64,000 bases of DNA from Anthostomella pinea. Its lineage: Eukaryota; Ascomycota; Sordariomycetes; Xylariales; Xylariaceae. The notes under the pieces were generated by a model, which saw only the letters and a program-made list of their open reading frames with translations, was not told the DNA's origin and made no database searches. The stretch spans positions 5,828,001-5,892,000 of the forward strand of contig CAUWAG010000003.1 of the NCBI GenBank assembly GCA_963556695.1, in the 5' to 3' direction. Shown here piece after piece: positions 12,230-23,960 of this stretch (positions are counted from its first letter, which is position 1; each line of letters begins with the position of its first letter). Both the position numbers and the translations under genes were made by a program.

Positions 12230-13009
12230 TGCTCTTGAATCAGGGGTCTCGGGCGTTTATGGTAGATCATGATCCCCAGATAAGGAGATGCATGTTGCGT
12301 CGTCAACAATAGGCACAATCAAAAGAGGTAGAAACCTGTGTGTGCATAGAACACCATTGTATTGGGGAAAGGGCTCAAACAGTACTAATAATATACTTTT
12401 AGGATAAGCAGCTATCAGATTTGAACACGTAGCAACTGAAGATCGCGGCATTCAAACGTTTCGGTGCTTCCCGGCCGGGAAACATTGATCTCGCCGCAAT
12501 ACGATGGAGCCTGAAGTCCAGACAAAGGAAAGCTAATGCGAAGGGATGTTGAACGAACCGAAGTAGGATCTCAACTCGGCCGCATGATATCAGGATGTGG
12601 AATGCACTGTATGTTAGGCATGGGGAAGACTCCTTGTCTACGAAGTCTAGATAAGAACCGTTCGGGAGATTCTCGCTCACACACAAAGGAACTTGGATAC
12701 GATCAAAAGAATGTATATAAGTGAAAGCCCATACAGCACTCCCTGTAACGTGCCGATACAGGGGGGCAGCTCTGTTACAAACAAAGGTCATGTCCATGGG
12801 AAGAAAGGCATTGTTCGGCACCTGGTCAAAGTTAGAAACATATCGACCAATCCTAGATCTTGTCGAATAGCACTTATTTAAGTAGAAAAGACCAGCATAT
12901 TCGCGTGTTTCCCCGATACGATCTCGTCAGCCCCAGCCAAAGTTCTTGTCCAAACTTCACAGCACCAAACCTCACTCTCGAACTGGCTAACTCATCTCAG
13001 TCAGTTGCA
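12230..13009. other. spacer, no supported gene
   Basis: A 140-codon minus ORF (12399-12821) and shorter ORFs show no family features. The right part probably carries the promoter of the 13010 gene; a TATATAA-like site occurs at about 12714. Confidence 0.4.
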
Positions 13010-14140
13010 ATGGCGCATTCACCACTCTTCCGCACTTTGATGCGGTCTACTCTGGACACCCGGTGTGTCACCCTTACTGATTATGAGTTAGACACTGGAG
13101 AACATTGCACTGACAACGACCGACGAGTCGTGTTTGAAGCGAGTGGCTGGACCAACTCCCGCCCATCATACGAGGACGGATCAGCAGAGAAGTCTCTGCA
13201 AAAGCAAGCTGCAGGAGACTTCGCAGATAAGATCATACGAGACACTCTGCAAGAGAGCTCGAACAACAGATCTCAGCATTACATGGCAATGCGCGCCATG
13301 TTTGAAGAGGTGCTTCCTCTGAGCGACGCTAGGATCCGACTCGCCATAGCTAATACTGGTTTCGCTCACTGGCAATCTCCAACGATTATCGAATGTCTGA
13401 GATCCGAGGACGACCGCTCCGAGGTTGTGACCTGTGGCCGGGTAAGTTTGGGCGAGCGAGGAATCATTGACAGAAGACTGCTACATACAGAACTCTCGCC
13501 AGCGTTTGTGCCCAAGCCCCATGTCATCAACGAGAGAAAGCGACTGGAGGGCAAGTATACCCGGTTTGCTGCTTTTGTCGCTGAGCAGAGGTCGGTACCT
13601 TTCAAGCAGCGGATCCTTCTCCCAGGCTCACGACTCGAGACTTCGGATGATGGGTTCCTACCGGACCGGAGTGTTTTCTCTACTACCGAACTAAGTGATT
13701 CAGAAGATGAGACCGAGGGGAGTGTAGCTGCCCATGATATCGAGCGTACTGAAGACACGGAAAGGTCCACGAAACTGTACGACTGCGTTGTTCACGATCA
13801 GAAGCAGCTGAACGAGCAGGCCCGAAACCTATTCAGTCTGCTGCTGAAGAGATTGCCTCGTGTAGAGTGTCCTTCATGGCACTCAGTCGCCGGAGCAGCG
13901 GCTGATGATGCTAGGTTAAGATCGTACGAGACCTATGACTTCATGTTACCCTTTCCATTACCTGAAGACACTGGCGATGAAGTTGAAGTTCTGGCTTCGA
14001 AAGATGCGCTTTTCGTCGAGGAACGTTACCGATATATGCATAGCAGGGTCTACGGGGACAAAGCAAGTGATTGCGAGTTGGTTCGTGCTGTGCAAAGGCT
14101 GGAAGGCTTTGGGCATGCACATGGAGCATTAAGTACCTGA
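13010..14140 (+). CDS. hypothetical acidic protein, 376 aa
   Basis: A continuous frame of 426 codons runs from 12860. I prefer the internal ATG at 13010 (MAHSPLF) because the first 50 residues are low-complexity and resemble translated 5' UTR. The central part (about residues 215-250) is rich in Asp and Glu (SDSEDETEG), and the C-terminal third has mixed polar and hydrophobic character. No signal peptide, membrane segment or known catalytic motif is seen. A good-looking donor and acceptor (13442-13490) exist, but splicing them would shift the frame out of the long ORF, so they are not used in this call. The function is unknown. Confidence 0.55.
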   Translation: MAHSPLFRTLMRSTLDTRCVTLTDYELDTGEHCTDNDRRVVFEASGWTNSRPSYEDGSAEKSLQKQAAGDFADKIIRDTLQESSNNRSQHYMAMRAMFEEVLPLSDARIRLAIANTGFAHWQSPTIIECLRSEDDRSEVVTCGRVSLGERGIIDRRLLHTELSPAFVPKPHVINERKRLEGKYTRFAAFVAEQRSVPFKQRILLPGSRLETSDDGFLPDRSVFSTTELSDSEDETEGSVAAHDIERTEDTERSTKLYDCVVHDQKQLNEQARNLFSLLLKRLPRVECPSWHSVAGAAADDARLRSYETYDFMLPFPLPEDTGDEVEVLASKDALFVEERYRYMHSRVYGDKASDCELVRAVQRLEGFGHAHGALST

Positions 14141-14455
14141 ATACTAGGTAGTCTGGAGTGCTTCGCTGCCAGGTACACCGGTCCTAGAATAGTATTTGCT
14201 TTAATACCGAGTGACAGAAGCAGCGTTGAGCATTAGACACATAATTGATGACTTGTAAGTAATCCTGTGGCGTTTCAAATCCAATGGTAGGGTGAAGGTC
14301 TTCGACAGTTACTGTACCGGGTACCGTTCTAGCTGTGCCTTCAGATAAGTCCCGGCCCAAAGAATGCACTCGCTTTCGACGCCTGGCTGCTGTATTGGCC
14401 TCCACACGATTCCATGACCTCCCGCTTCCAACCGCATCACGTCAATCGTCCATGT
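14141..14455. other. spacer between convergent genes
   Basis: A short gap between the ends of the 13010 gene and the hemerythrin-domain gene. Nothing is recognised in it. Confidence 0.5.
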
Positions 14456-15353
14456 CTACTGGGGAACGAAAGTCAAAGGCCGCGGTTGACCCCACAAGTC
14501 GCACGGGTTGAACCTCCAAGCACCATTGCCGGAAGCAAACCAGTACTTGACCGCGTAAAGTACGACGCCCGGCAGGGGAGGAAACGTATTCCCCCCTTCA
14601 CACGTCTTATCCGCGCATCCAAGTACGCAAGGGAACACGTCGTACTGGGTATCATTAGATCGCGACCTCGGGGCCAAGGATGGGTGAAACTTACTAGCAT
14701 CCCCAGGTTACCATTTGCCTTGGCGACCTTCTCAGCTTGATCCCAAACTTGCCTCAATCCCGCGCTGTCCAGGTTCCCCATGCCCAAGATTTCATCAATC
14801 TCGGCGTACAGATGATCGGTCAGATCCTTGCTGAACGAGTCGATGATGTCCTTCATGCCACCCGGCGCGTCCCTGCGGTAGTCACCTGGTTCCGTCGACG
14901 AGACATACGCCAACAGTTTCTCGAGCCCATCGTGGAACAGCTCATGTTGGTGCAGGGCGTCGTCCATCATGAAAGAGTCCCCGCTGAGCTTCTTCAGGTC
15001 CGGGAATATGTACGTTTCCTCGACAGAATGGTGTTGTGCGAGCATCTTTGCCCATGACTGGGTGTAGAAGAGGAGGTCATTGACGTCCTGGGCGTTGTAA
15101 CTCGGGTCTGTTGAATCAGGTACATGGGGAGCTTGCTGGATGATCGCGTTCAGCCCGCGTATGATAACGTTGTGCGAGTGAGTCATCTCGGACGCGCAGT
15201 GCACGTAGGCATGGTGGTCCTGAACGGCGGTCAGCCGGTGCTCGTGATTTGGCCCGACCTGTAGGCGAAACTCACATCTAGACGCTTCGACGGGGTCGCG
15301 ATCAGCTTGAACGGCTCGTCCGCCCAAGGCGCGTCAGAAGGTTTTGTCGTCAT
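14456..15353 (-). CDS. hemerythrin-like (HHE cation-binding) domain protein, 263 aa, 3 exons
   Basis: Exons 15353-15276, 15219-14695 and 14644-14456 join in frame. Histidine-rich helices typical of the HHE fold are visible: HCASEMTHSHNVIIRGLN, QHHSVEETYIFPDLKK, HQHELFHDGLEKLL and DHLYAEIDEIL. They provide the His and Glu/Asp ligands for a di-iron or other metal site. The C-terminal exon contains CVLGCADKTCEGG, then FPPLP and WRFNPCDLWGQPRPL, a tail that recurs in fungal proteins of this group. The protein is probably cytosolic. Members bind O2 or NO, or store iron, but the exact role in fungi is not established. Intron 2 (14645-14694) is certain because without it the conserved tail is lost. 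Confidence 0.88.
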
Positions 15354-15633
15354 GGCGTAGGATTAGTGCAGCATCTCTGGACTATGACAGGGTGAAGTTG
15401 GAATTGGGCGAAAGAAGGATGATGAGAGATTCAAAAGACTGAGCAGTGAGGACCTGTTTTCTACGTCCTGGTTCAAGTTCAGCTGAGTTTAGTTGAGTCT
15501 AGCGTTTGCCACTATCCTCAGGTTTCATCGAGCTGGAACGCGCTAATATCCCCAGACCGTGTTATTCCCAATCCCTTGAATGATGTTTGTTGGTAGTTGG
15601 TCCCAACACCGCCAGTTACACTGACCCGCCATA

Positions 15634-15670
15634 AGTCTCCGAGCATCCCCGCATTTACACCAAAATGCCC
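15634..15670 (+). repeat. left terminal inverted repeat of the MITE-like element
   Basis: The first 16 bases match the right end perfectly, and the next 20 or so match with a few differences. Confidence 0.85.
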
Positions 15671-16156
15671 TACATTTACGCTTTTATAACTCAAGACTTA
15701 AAGCTTTTTAAAATGAGAAATTATAAGAAACTAATATTTGAAAATGCTGAAGTTTTCGTAACTAATTTCTAAATATTTATTTTCTTAGCGACTGAAATAT
15801 TAAGAAATAGATATATAAAAGTAAATTTTAGAATCTTAAATCTTAAATCTTAATAAAGCTATAAAAATGTTTAAAAAATCGTATAAGTCGTAATAAAGTT
15901 ATATAATATTAAATGACATGTAATACACGTACAAGACGAAAAACCTTATGTGATAGATTTTCAAAAAAATAGATATGTTAGAAAGTTATTTTTATCGAAA
16001 ATTTAACCTTTAATAAAATAACATTTACGACTTTTATCTTTGAGATGTCAAAGTTTTTAAATAAACCATTTTAATATTCCAGTAAATTTAACTATACATA
16101 CTATAAGTACTTAAGTTGTATCTATTTTACTCGATTTATCACGATCGCGTAAAGTT

Positions 16157-16193
16157 GGGGTGTTTTGGTGTAAAACAGGGATGCTCGGAGACT
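16157..16193 (-). repeat. right terminal inverted repeat of the MITE-like element
   Basis: Inverted partner of the repeat at 15634, followed directly by TA. Confidence 0.85.
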
Positions 16194-16195
16194 TA

Positions 16196-16680
16196 CCGGT
16201 ATGGCCGGGGAGTGTACCATGCTGGGGCGCCCAACACCCTCGTTGCTGACCAACCAACGTCCAGGTCGTGTCCACACCAACCCACCTCGCCCAAAGAATA
16301 GCCATAATGCATTGTCTACCTTGAGCTTTGACGAAACCACATAAAGAGATCTCCCACGGCCCAGCAGCAGACAAACAATATTTTCTTCCAATCACTCCGC
16401 AAACTGTCCTTAGGGAGATCTCGCACCAAGCGCCTTCCAGGTGGTCAGTAGACAATGCCTTTGTGCCGGACTACATGCTTATAAGTACTAGGCCGGTATG
16501 ACTACAACTCAAAACCAGTTCCCCGATTCCCAGACCGCACTCATCCATCATCATCAAATTACACAGATTAACCCCTTGAACCTATCCCCGTAAGAACCAG
16601 TAAGTCATCCTCACCCCCATCACGACAACACAACACCCGAACCCAAACCCACCCCGCCCCGTCCCAGGCCATCCAGCACC
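16196..16680. other. spacer upstream of the small membrane protein
   Basis: It carries a C/A-rich, pyrimidine-rich leader just before 16681, which looks like a fungal 5' UTR. The 114-codon minus ORF has no support. Confidence 0.45.
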
Positions 16681-16950
16681 ATGGCCCGCCCCCTCCTCCT
16701 CCTCGAAGCCCTCTGCGCCCTAATCTGGTTCGTCGAGTTCGCGACCTTCGCCCTGCTGTCGTGCTTCATGTACCTGGAGGTCTCGCGGCGGATTTACCGC
16801 GGCGCAAGCCCGATGCCGGCGTTCCTAATGGGGCTGTGTGTCGCGGCATGGCTGGCGGTCGCCTCGGGCGTGGCTAGTATGTCGGTCTTGGAGCTGCTGC
16901 CGGTGCCGGAGGGGGATTTGGCTTGGGTGGAAGAGCTGTATGTATTATAG
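16681..16950 (+). CDS. small putative membrane protein, 89 aa
   Basis: The ATG sits in a good context (CAGCACCATGG) after a CA-rich leader. Third codon positions are strongly G/C, unlike the surrounding DNA, which supports real coding. Two hydrophobic stretches (residues about 3-30 and 46-72) separated by a basic loop (SRRIYRG) suggest two membrane helices. No family is recognised. A GTAGGT follows directly after the stop codon, so a longer spliced form is not excluded. Confidence 0.5.
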   Translation: MARPLLLLEALCALIWFVEFATFALLSCFMYLEVSRRIYRGASPMPAFLMGLCVAAWLAVASGVASMSVLELLPVPEGDLAWVEELYVL

Positions 16951-17864
16951 GTAGGTGAAGGGTTAGGTACCTAGTTGCTGGTTGTTGAAGAATTGATTTG
17001 AAGTAAGTTGGCTGTTTTGGCTTTGTTGAATGAGAATACATAACTTACCTGACGTTTTTGGAAAAGTGCATCTTACATTTGCGTGTGACGAGTGGCTTCC
17101 GCATCCATGGTACTAGCAATGTAATACCGAGTTCGTATTTTCGTGATTTCCAAGCGCCTGGGGTCCTTAGCATGGCGGCGTTGGAAATCGAATGCATCTA
17201 GATCGCCGTCACGTCTTCTTGCCCGCACGCGCTCATCGAGCACGCCCCTGAATGCCCTTAGTCTCCTCCCAGCTTGGCCCGTACTGCTCATGGTTCCCGA
17301 GGAATAGAAACATCCTTCTGAGCTGGGCTAACTGCCTGTCGAAAAAGACGAGGCATGCTTTTGTGTCCTTCACGCACTCGATGGCGCTGCGAGGAGGGAA
17401 GGTAAGGGTTGCTAGGTACGGCGATTTAAAACATATGCTCAAAGGACCTCAGCTCGACGCTCAAGTCCAGGGCATTTAAGAAGTCAAGCCGCCTAACCCC
17501 TATATCATCTACAGAAAGGTCTCCGTCTTCGTGTTAGCTGGGACCAAACGACATAGACATAGCTCTATACTTCACACGAAGGTAGTCATCTCACCCTCTA
17601 CGTTCAGATCTCGCAGACGCACAGTGTTCATTCACTACAATCCTGAGTACCGTCGTCAAACGGAAGAATACAATACAAGGAGAATCCTAATCTACCATTT
17701 ACAAGCCCTACTGGTATATCCACCACCGCCTTTCCGACGTCCATTTTGAACAAGTACCATCATAAAAGCCTTTATACTTGAAAGCTTGTAATACCCACCA
17801 TTGGGCATATGCAGCAGACCGTGCAATAGGGTACGGGCAAGTGGAAACGTATCACCGCCATCAT
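16951..17864. other. spacer, no supported gene
   Basis: Two overlapping minus frames (17442-17233 and 17291-17073) could be joined only by a 37-nt intron, which is shorter than any confident intron in the window, so no gene is called. Confidence 0.4.
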
Positions 17865-19557
17865 TCATAGACTGGATAGCGAGTCGCCCCTCATGACCCT
17901 CATGGTGCTAGCACTAGGGCTGCCGCATCCGGGGTGCGCAAGCGTAGTCGTTGCGCTCAGCTCGCTGCCCGCGTCGTCGCGCGGCCCCGCCTTGCGCGTG
18001 ATGCGGCGCTCCAGCTCGAAGGCGCGCTCGCGCTCGCTACGCACGGCGTCGGCCGTGTTCTGGCCGCGGGGGATGCCGCGGAAGCGGTCGATCCTGGAGC
18101 GGACCTCCTCGCGCAGCGCGACGGAGCTGGTCGAGAAGAAGATGACGGCGTTCCACGTTCCCTGCAGCGGCAGGACGACGGCGCTCGCGAGATTGAGCGG
18201 GTAGCTGTAGCTCCCGGGAAAGAGCAGGTCGTGCACGCGGTTGATGCTGCTCGGCGTCCACGTCACGAACACGCTGATGGCGAAGACGAACGAGGTGCGC
18301 AGGTACGCCAGCTTGACGGGGTCCATGTTGGCGAACCTGCCGGACCAGCGGTTCCAGCCGCCGCGTATGCGACCGAAGAACCCTTCCTTGGGCATGGGAT
18401 CGGCGGTTATGCGCGTGACGGTTGTGTGGTACGGGTTCGGGGAGGTTGCCGGGCTGGTCGGTCCGTCGAAGTCGAAGTGTTCCTCTATGGGTCCGTCAAA
18501 CCAGTTTACCGGCCCTGCTGCGTGCCGTGCTGCTGTCGCGGGTTCGGTTGACGAATTTATCGTCGTTACCTGTACGACTTCACGGTTGATGGTGCCCATA
18601 ACTGCCGCGTTCGCGAAGAGGTCCTGCGGATTCTAGTTAGCCCAATATACTCGGCATATGTACGCAGTGTGTACTCTACTGACCTTCTCGCCCGAGTCCT
18701 TCCGTCCTGGCGGGTCACGTAAAGGCGAAGGGTTACTCAGCGACAGGTTACGAAGCTGGTTACGTTGCTTGAAGACATAGTAGCCGACCGCGATATAGAT
18801 GCACGTGGACAGGCCAACGCAGACCCAGATGGGCAGGTAGTACGTGTATATGCGCAGGTCGCGGCCGTTCTTGCCGATCCAGCACCAGATCTAGTTGCAT
18901 GTCAGTTGACAATATTCGCAGAAGGAATTGAAGGTAAGCCAGTGAGTCGCGCTTACTGTCGCATCGCCGTACACGTCCACCCCATCGCTGTTTCGGGCAA
19001 CTAGCAGCCACAGCGAAGGAATGAAGGGGATGCCGTAGCAGACGATGAAGTACGCCCACCAGTATCGAAGGAAGCTCTTGGGGTTGGCAGAGAAGAAGAA
19101 GACCATGTAGACATTGACGGCCATAGCAAAAGACCACCACGGATCTGATTGCATAAACCTGTTTCCGGTGTTAGTCGATGGGGGCCACCGTTGTTCCTGC
19201 CCGCAAGGGGCACCCGGCTCAGCTAGCCTGGTCGCAGTGGACTTACAGTTCAAACATGAAGGCCTGAGCCTGACACAAGTCGCTGGTAGGGCCTTTCTGG
19301 ACACCCGAGTATCCTATCAAGCAGGCGATGCTGGCTCCCAGGTTGGCGATGGATGCGAAAACGATGAAGGTGTTGGGGACGGTACGCAGGCGCTTCGAGG
19401 CCGCAAAGGCGACGAAGATCAGAAGCACTCCTGCAACCGACATGGCCGCTCCCAGACGCTCGAATATGACAATGGTATCGATCTGCCCTTGAGGCCACTG
19501 GTAGATGGCGGGGTCCTTCTCATCGGGGCCGCCTAGGAATTCTGAATCGGGCACCAT
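17865..19557 (-). CDS. G-protein coupled receptor, cAMP-receptor-like (Git3/Dicty_CAR type), 4 exons
   Basis: Exons 19557-19247, 19158-18957, 18890-18684 and 18632-17865 give about 495 aa. Seven membrane helices can be placed: two in exon 1 (AGVLLIFVAFAASKRLRTV and VFASIANLGASIACLIGYS), two in exon 2 around FAMAVNVYMVFFF and FIVCYGIPFIPSLWLLVA, one in exon 3 (PIWVCVGLSTCIYIAVGYYV), and two in exon 4 (SFVFAISVFVTWTPSSINRV and ASAVVLPLQGTWNAVIFF). A long polar third cytoplasmic loop of about 110 residues separates TM5 and TM6, and an Arg-rich cytoplasmic tail ends the protein. This is the layout of fungal cAMP-receptor-like GPCRs, thought to couple to G-alpha and the cAMP-PKA pathway; the ligand is unknown. 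The last acceptor could also be the CAG giving a start at 18623 in the same frame. Confidence 0.9.
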
Positions 19558-22500
19558 GTTGGCGGTTGGGCTGTGGTGGCTGGAATCCGTAACTTATTGA
19601 CTTGAATAAATGTGTGGAATCCAAAAAGGTCGTGCGTAGTATTGAAGGTGGTGTTTCTAGGAATATCGAGCCTTCCTGAGATATCCAGGTTATGGGGTAG
19701 AGTGAGAAAAGGGCGATGCAATCACCCGGCTACATCAGCGCGCCTGGGCGAACCAGCAGAGGGGCACTGAATCGAGATGACGAAGGCCGAGATCAGTGTA
19801 CCATGAGCTGTCACTGCACCTAAATTGGAACAGATCACAATCGTCGGCTCGGTATGTCTTTGCTGTAGTCGTCGCAGGATCTCGAAGAATAAGGTTGTGC
19901 GGTGGGGTCTTGCCGGTGTGTAACGAGGGACGAACGTCTGCTTGGTGATGCACCTGACGTAGATAGGTAGATGAGTGTGAACGAGTGTCGTCGGGGGTTA
20001 CCCAGTTCACTGTCGTGTTGATGAATAGCTGCCGATTTGTTCCGCAGTCTCTCAGGTGGATTGGAAGGAATGGACAGAGCCACGATAGATGTGTAGGTGG
20101 GCCACGGTCTGAATGTGATGAAAGCGCAGCTGTGTTCTTGATTAGGTACCTGGGGAGGCTGGACAATCTAGGGAGACGTGTGAAAAAGGTGCGAGGGGAT
20201 ATCAGAATATTAGATGAACGCGTGCAGGGTCCAATGAGTGAGAGTAGGTGATGTGCGTTGCTTGTTGTTTGTATTAGGCGTGTCGGAGCAGTGCGCTGAC
20301 TGAAGGTGTTGTAATGGCGAGACGCGGGCACGGATCTCGAGGACGATTCAGTCTCGTGAACGGAATAATGGCATCAATAAGCTCGTCACGCATGTAGCCA
20401 GCCGCGTCGCCGGTTTTTCCTGGTCACATATCAGTCGCCGCGAAGCCGCACTGGGACAATCTGCGTAGGCTTTTGGGATGGCAAAAATGGATTGGACGGG
20501 TAAATGGATGTATGGGGTGGGCAGATGAAGGTGTGCGAGGTCCAGTTAGACGGTGAGGTTCACTGATAGGGTGCACGATCAGATTGGGTGACTGCATGTC
20601 CAAGAGTCAAGACGCGTGCTCTAGCTCCGAGATACGACTACGATAAGTACCTTACCTACCTAGTTACCTAGGTACTAGATTCGATATCCCTGAAGTTTGT
20701 GAGCTTCCGATTGCTTCTCATTCAAGCTGCAGCACATTGTTACGCAGCTTGGGTGTTGTTTTCCGACTACCGTTGAGAGCAGTGTGCAGTGTGCAGAGGA
20801 TGGCCGAGCTCAAGGCACCTGGTACTTGGAAGACCACGACATTATCTACTTACTTAAGTAGCATTGTTTGATCCATGGCCTGTCAAAAAGATTCTGGGGA
20901 AAGTCCCCTAGAAAAGTCACGATGCAACATGTCGTCTACCAAGGAGTGCGATAGCCAGGGGCTCTGGGAGGCTCTCCAAGATGAGAATACCCCCTGACGA
21001 CGTCGCCTCGCATACAATACAACCTTACCAATGGCCAATGCACTCCAAATATCCAGTACCATGTACATGTAGGTGGGAATTGAGTTGCCATCCAAAACAT
21101 GGGGGGACTGGGAGGAGTGAAGGATGGTTGACGGGTGCCCTGTCAAGCCACAAGGCCCAGCAGCCGACGACATCAACCCCGGCCCATGCGGGTACTGGAT
21201 GGACACCTGATTAATTGCTTGTTCTCGTTCACTCACTGATCGCCGCATGGAATAATGATGGGATGAGAATGGCCAAAGAAACCAGCCTCGATCTTCAGCG
21301 CCCATTGCCGGTTCCGGGGTGTATGTCGGCATCTCAAGTGTGTGCCCTCCCACGTGGGCCCCTCAGGCTTCGGCACGGGTATGTCACCTCCGCCTGCGCG
21401 GCTGTGATGTGATTCGACGATAAGTCTTGGGGCAAACTGTCAAGTGCACTTGGCGCATCTGGTTGTCTATGGTCCATTTGTTTTCCTAACTTGGTAGGCG
21501 TTTGCTTCGAGGGCACCGCGGGGTGCTCGGTTTGCGGACGTCTTATGGATACAAAGTTCGGCGACAAGGAGGGAGCGCATGACTGCAACAGCCGAGAGAC
21601 AGCCCGGCGAGAGAGGTAAACAGCTGCTATGACTCACGACATCCAATGTCTCGCTGCAGGCGAGCGAGGGGATAGGGCAATAAGGCAATGGGGGGGAGGG
21701 GAGGAATATCCGCGGCTGGGTAGCCACAGTGCTTTGTGGCACGCGCATCTATTTTTTGCTACACGACATGACGCGCGAAGTATTGCGTTCCGGCAGCACT
21801 GGCCCAGTGATCACTCGCGCCAGTGGTTATAAGGCATGTCGATAGTCTGGTATGCGCCCAGGCTGTCTATAGCCGACTCGAGAAAAAGCGTGCCCAACCA
21901 GGATGCTTTAAAACCCACGTCTTGTTCGCTGCATTGTCTCGATTCGGCCGCATCGCCGCTAGACAGTGAGTTGTCCGTGCTGCCGGGCGGCCGCCTACTT
22001 CAATCGCTATGGGCGTCTGCATGGGTGACAAGGAATAACAGCGGAAAGATCGAGTAAGTAAGTGTCATTGTTCTGGACGCGACTGGTTGACTGGTTGGAA
22101 GCCAGGTGCCGTCGTCCCATCCTGTAGATCGATGCACTGAGCCTTCAGCGACAGCAGCAGCGAGTGCTTGGCAACCGGGGCTCGGAATAGGATTCATTCA
22201 GGTTGCAATCGCATCGAGACAGACCCAAACGGAGAGGCCGGCTTGGAAAGAGAAGCAATGCGTCTATCAAACCCTCAATTTCCAGATTCGTCTCCGTTTG
22301 CAAGACTGGCAGACTGGAAAAGGGGGGCGGCGGGCGGAAGTCGACGCGTGGTGTGTGGAGGTGGCTGACCCGCTGCCGCCCCCCGCACTCCCCTCCCGTG
22401 CTGGGGAAGTTTATGGTAGCGCTCAGACATTGCCGTTTGCGGCGGGAGGCGCTGAAGATTAGTGATGTGATTGGCTGTCGACGTTCTCGCCAGCGCGTCT

Positions 22501-23363
22501 GCCGGCCGTAAGCGGGCGAGTCAATCCCCGCTAAGAGCACGCCCTCCTGACTGCCCAACTCGAGTAGACAGACGGACGGCATGCGGGCACGCCTGGCAAA
22601 GTTCAGACAATGAATTACAGAGTGAGAGTCCAGATATATGTTTGCAACTGCTCACTGGAAGAGAAGTTCTGAATATATTGGATAAGCACCACGAACTGCC
22701 ATCCTGCTCCCCGGACCACATGTTCGCGAGGTAAGTGGATGTCTCATATCAATAAACGTGTGTAGCACTCCTCGGGTCATGTCGCGGAAGACAAGCACGA
22801 CCTTGTGGCCTATCCGGCCCGGATTTGGAGTCGCCTGATCCAGGCCAATCTCCAGGCCAGCCAACAGTCGAGTCCTTCTCGCGCATGTTGCCAAGAGGCT
22901 CGTATTGCGCCGATCGAAGCAATATCCTACCCGTACACTGCGAAACCCGGAGCAATTTATTCCACCCGTAAACTCCGGGACCCGAAGCAAGTAATCTAGT
23001 AACGTAGAGATGAGCACCTGTATAGGGGGTCTGTTGCTGTTAGGAATCGTTCATCTCAGACGTCAGGGGCGACAAGCATCACCCCTGAAACGAAGGAGGT
23101 GGATGTCAACGGAACAGATTAAAACATAAAACATTATTCGATTCATCAAAACTCCATCTAATAACTAAGTACGTATGGCGAAACATAAACTTCAACCGAC
23201 GCATAAGCAGAAGTGAAATAGTTATGTTGGTAGAAGGGGAGATATATGTACTATGTTGCGTGTGCGTCTGGCCCGTCGCGGAGTTTGTCTCCAAAAAACC
23301 CACTGCCTCTCCCATTCTCCAAGACAGCATCAGTCCGTCCGCGGGCAAGTAAGTAGCTAAACT
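19558..23363. other. 3.8-kb spacer, no supported gene
   Basis: The first 700 bp is probably the promoter and leader of the GPCR gene. Its minus strand is rich in C and T, which opens a 198-codon ORF (19735-20331) of low complexity that I do not accept. From 20.4 to 23.3 kb only short overlapping ORFs are seen. Confidence 0.5.
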
Positions 23364-23722
23364 GGGTGGACAAAAGTCTCCGTACACCCCACCACTAATC
23401 TCCGACCATCAAAACCACGCAAATCACGATGGTATTTCGATCTTTTAGAGACGAATTGAGCGGCAGTCGCGCGCCGAACGGGGAGTTCACTCGCGATGCT
23501 CGCTCTGCGATTGTGGCGGCGAGAGTGCTGGGGCAGGGCCGCAAGGAGGTTGCCGACGCGTTCAAAACCACGCGCCCTGCCACCATCACTGAGACTGTCA
23601 AGCGCTTTGAGACCACCACCACCACAAAATCTGCTCCCAGAAGTGGTCGACCAAGTGCTCTAAATACTCGCAAATGTGCCCGTACTATTCAGGCAGCGAG
23701 GGACTTCCCCAGGGCCTCGTGA
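23364..23722 (+). mobile_element. truncated Tc1/mariner-type transposon (5' end and transposase N-terminus)
   Basis: The sequence GTGGACAAAAGTCTCCGTAC near 23366 has the look of a Tc1/mariner terminal repeat. It is followed 40 bp later by an ORF (23429-23722) whose product has a helix-turn-helix pattern, DARSAIVAARVLGQGRKEVA, and a basic GRPxx-like linker (RSGRPSALNTRK). This is the usual N-terminal DNA-binding part of fungal mariner-like transposases. The DDE catalytic domain is absent: the frame stops at 23722 and no matching right end is found, so the copy is 5'-only and dead. Confidence 0.6.
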
Positions 23723-23960
23723 CAAAAGATCCGAAACAAGAGCTTCGTCCGATCGTCACCCGAAGCGTGTAGACTGACGAGGCCGCCGTCCTTCATCGGA
23801 TGTGCACGCTGCGTGAAGCGTTCCCGGCCCATGAAGCCGCGTCTGGGGTTAGAGTCCTCCACTCCAGCAAACTACCTATGGCTCAAAACTCACTCCAAGC
23901 CCTATCCCCGTCTCAGACGGAATGCCACCAGACCGAAATCACGTAATAGCTATCGGCTTC

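Larger units (their letters stand above)
15634..16193. mobile_element. 560-bp AT-rich MITE-like element with terminal inverted repeats and TA duplication
   Basis: The ends are inverted copies: AGTCTCCGAGCATCCC at 15634-15649 and its perfect complement at 16178-16193. The similarity continues inward for about 20 more bases, through a shared TTTACACCAAAA. TA flanks both ends (15632-15633 and 16194-16195), as expected for Tc1/mariner-class insertion. The interior (about 15660-16135) is extremely AT-rich compared with everything around it, has no ORF, and looks like repeat-induced point mutation. It is a non-autonomous or dead DNA transposon. Confidence 0.85.

Noticed and set aside
13442..13490. 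possible 49-nt intron in the 13010 gene
   Set aside because: Splicing would shift out of the long continuous frame and hit a stop after about 65 codons.
17073..17442. possible two-exon minus gene
   Set aside because: Joining the frames needs a 37-nt intron, shorter than any confident intron here, and no family was recognised.
19735..20331. 198-codon minus ORF upstream of the GPCR gene
   Set aside because: Low-complexity Thr/Ser/Arg/Leu-rich translation of a C/T-rich leader; no domain.
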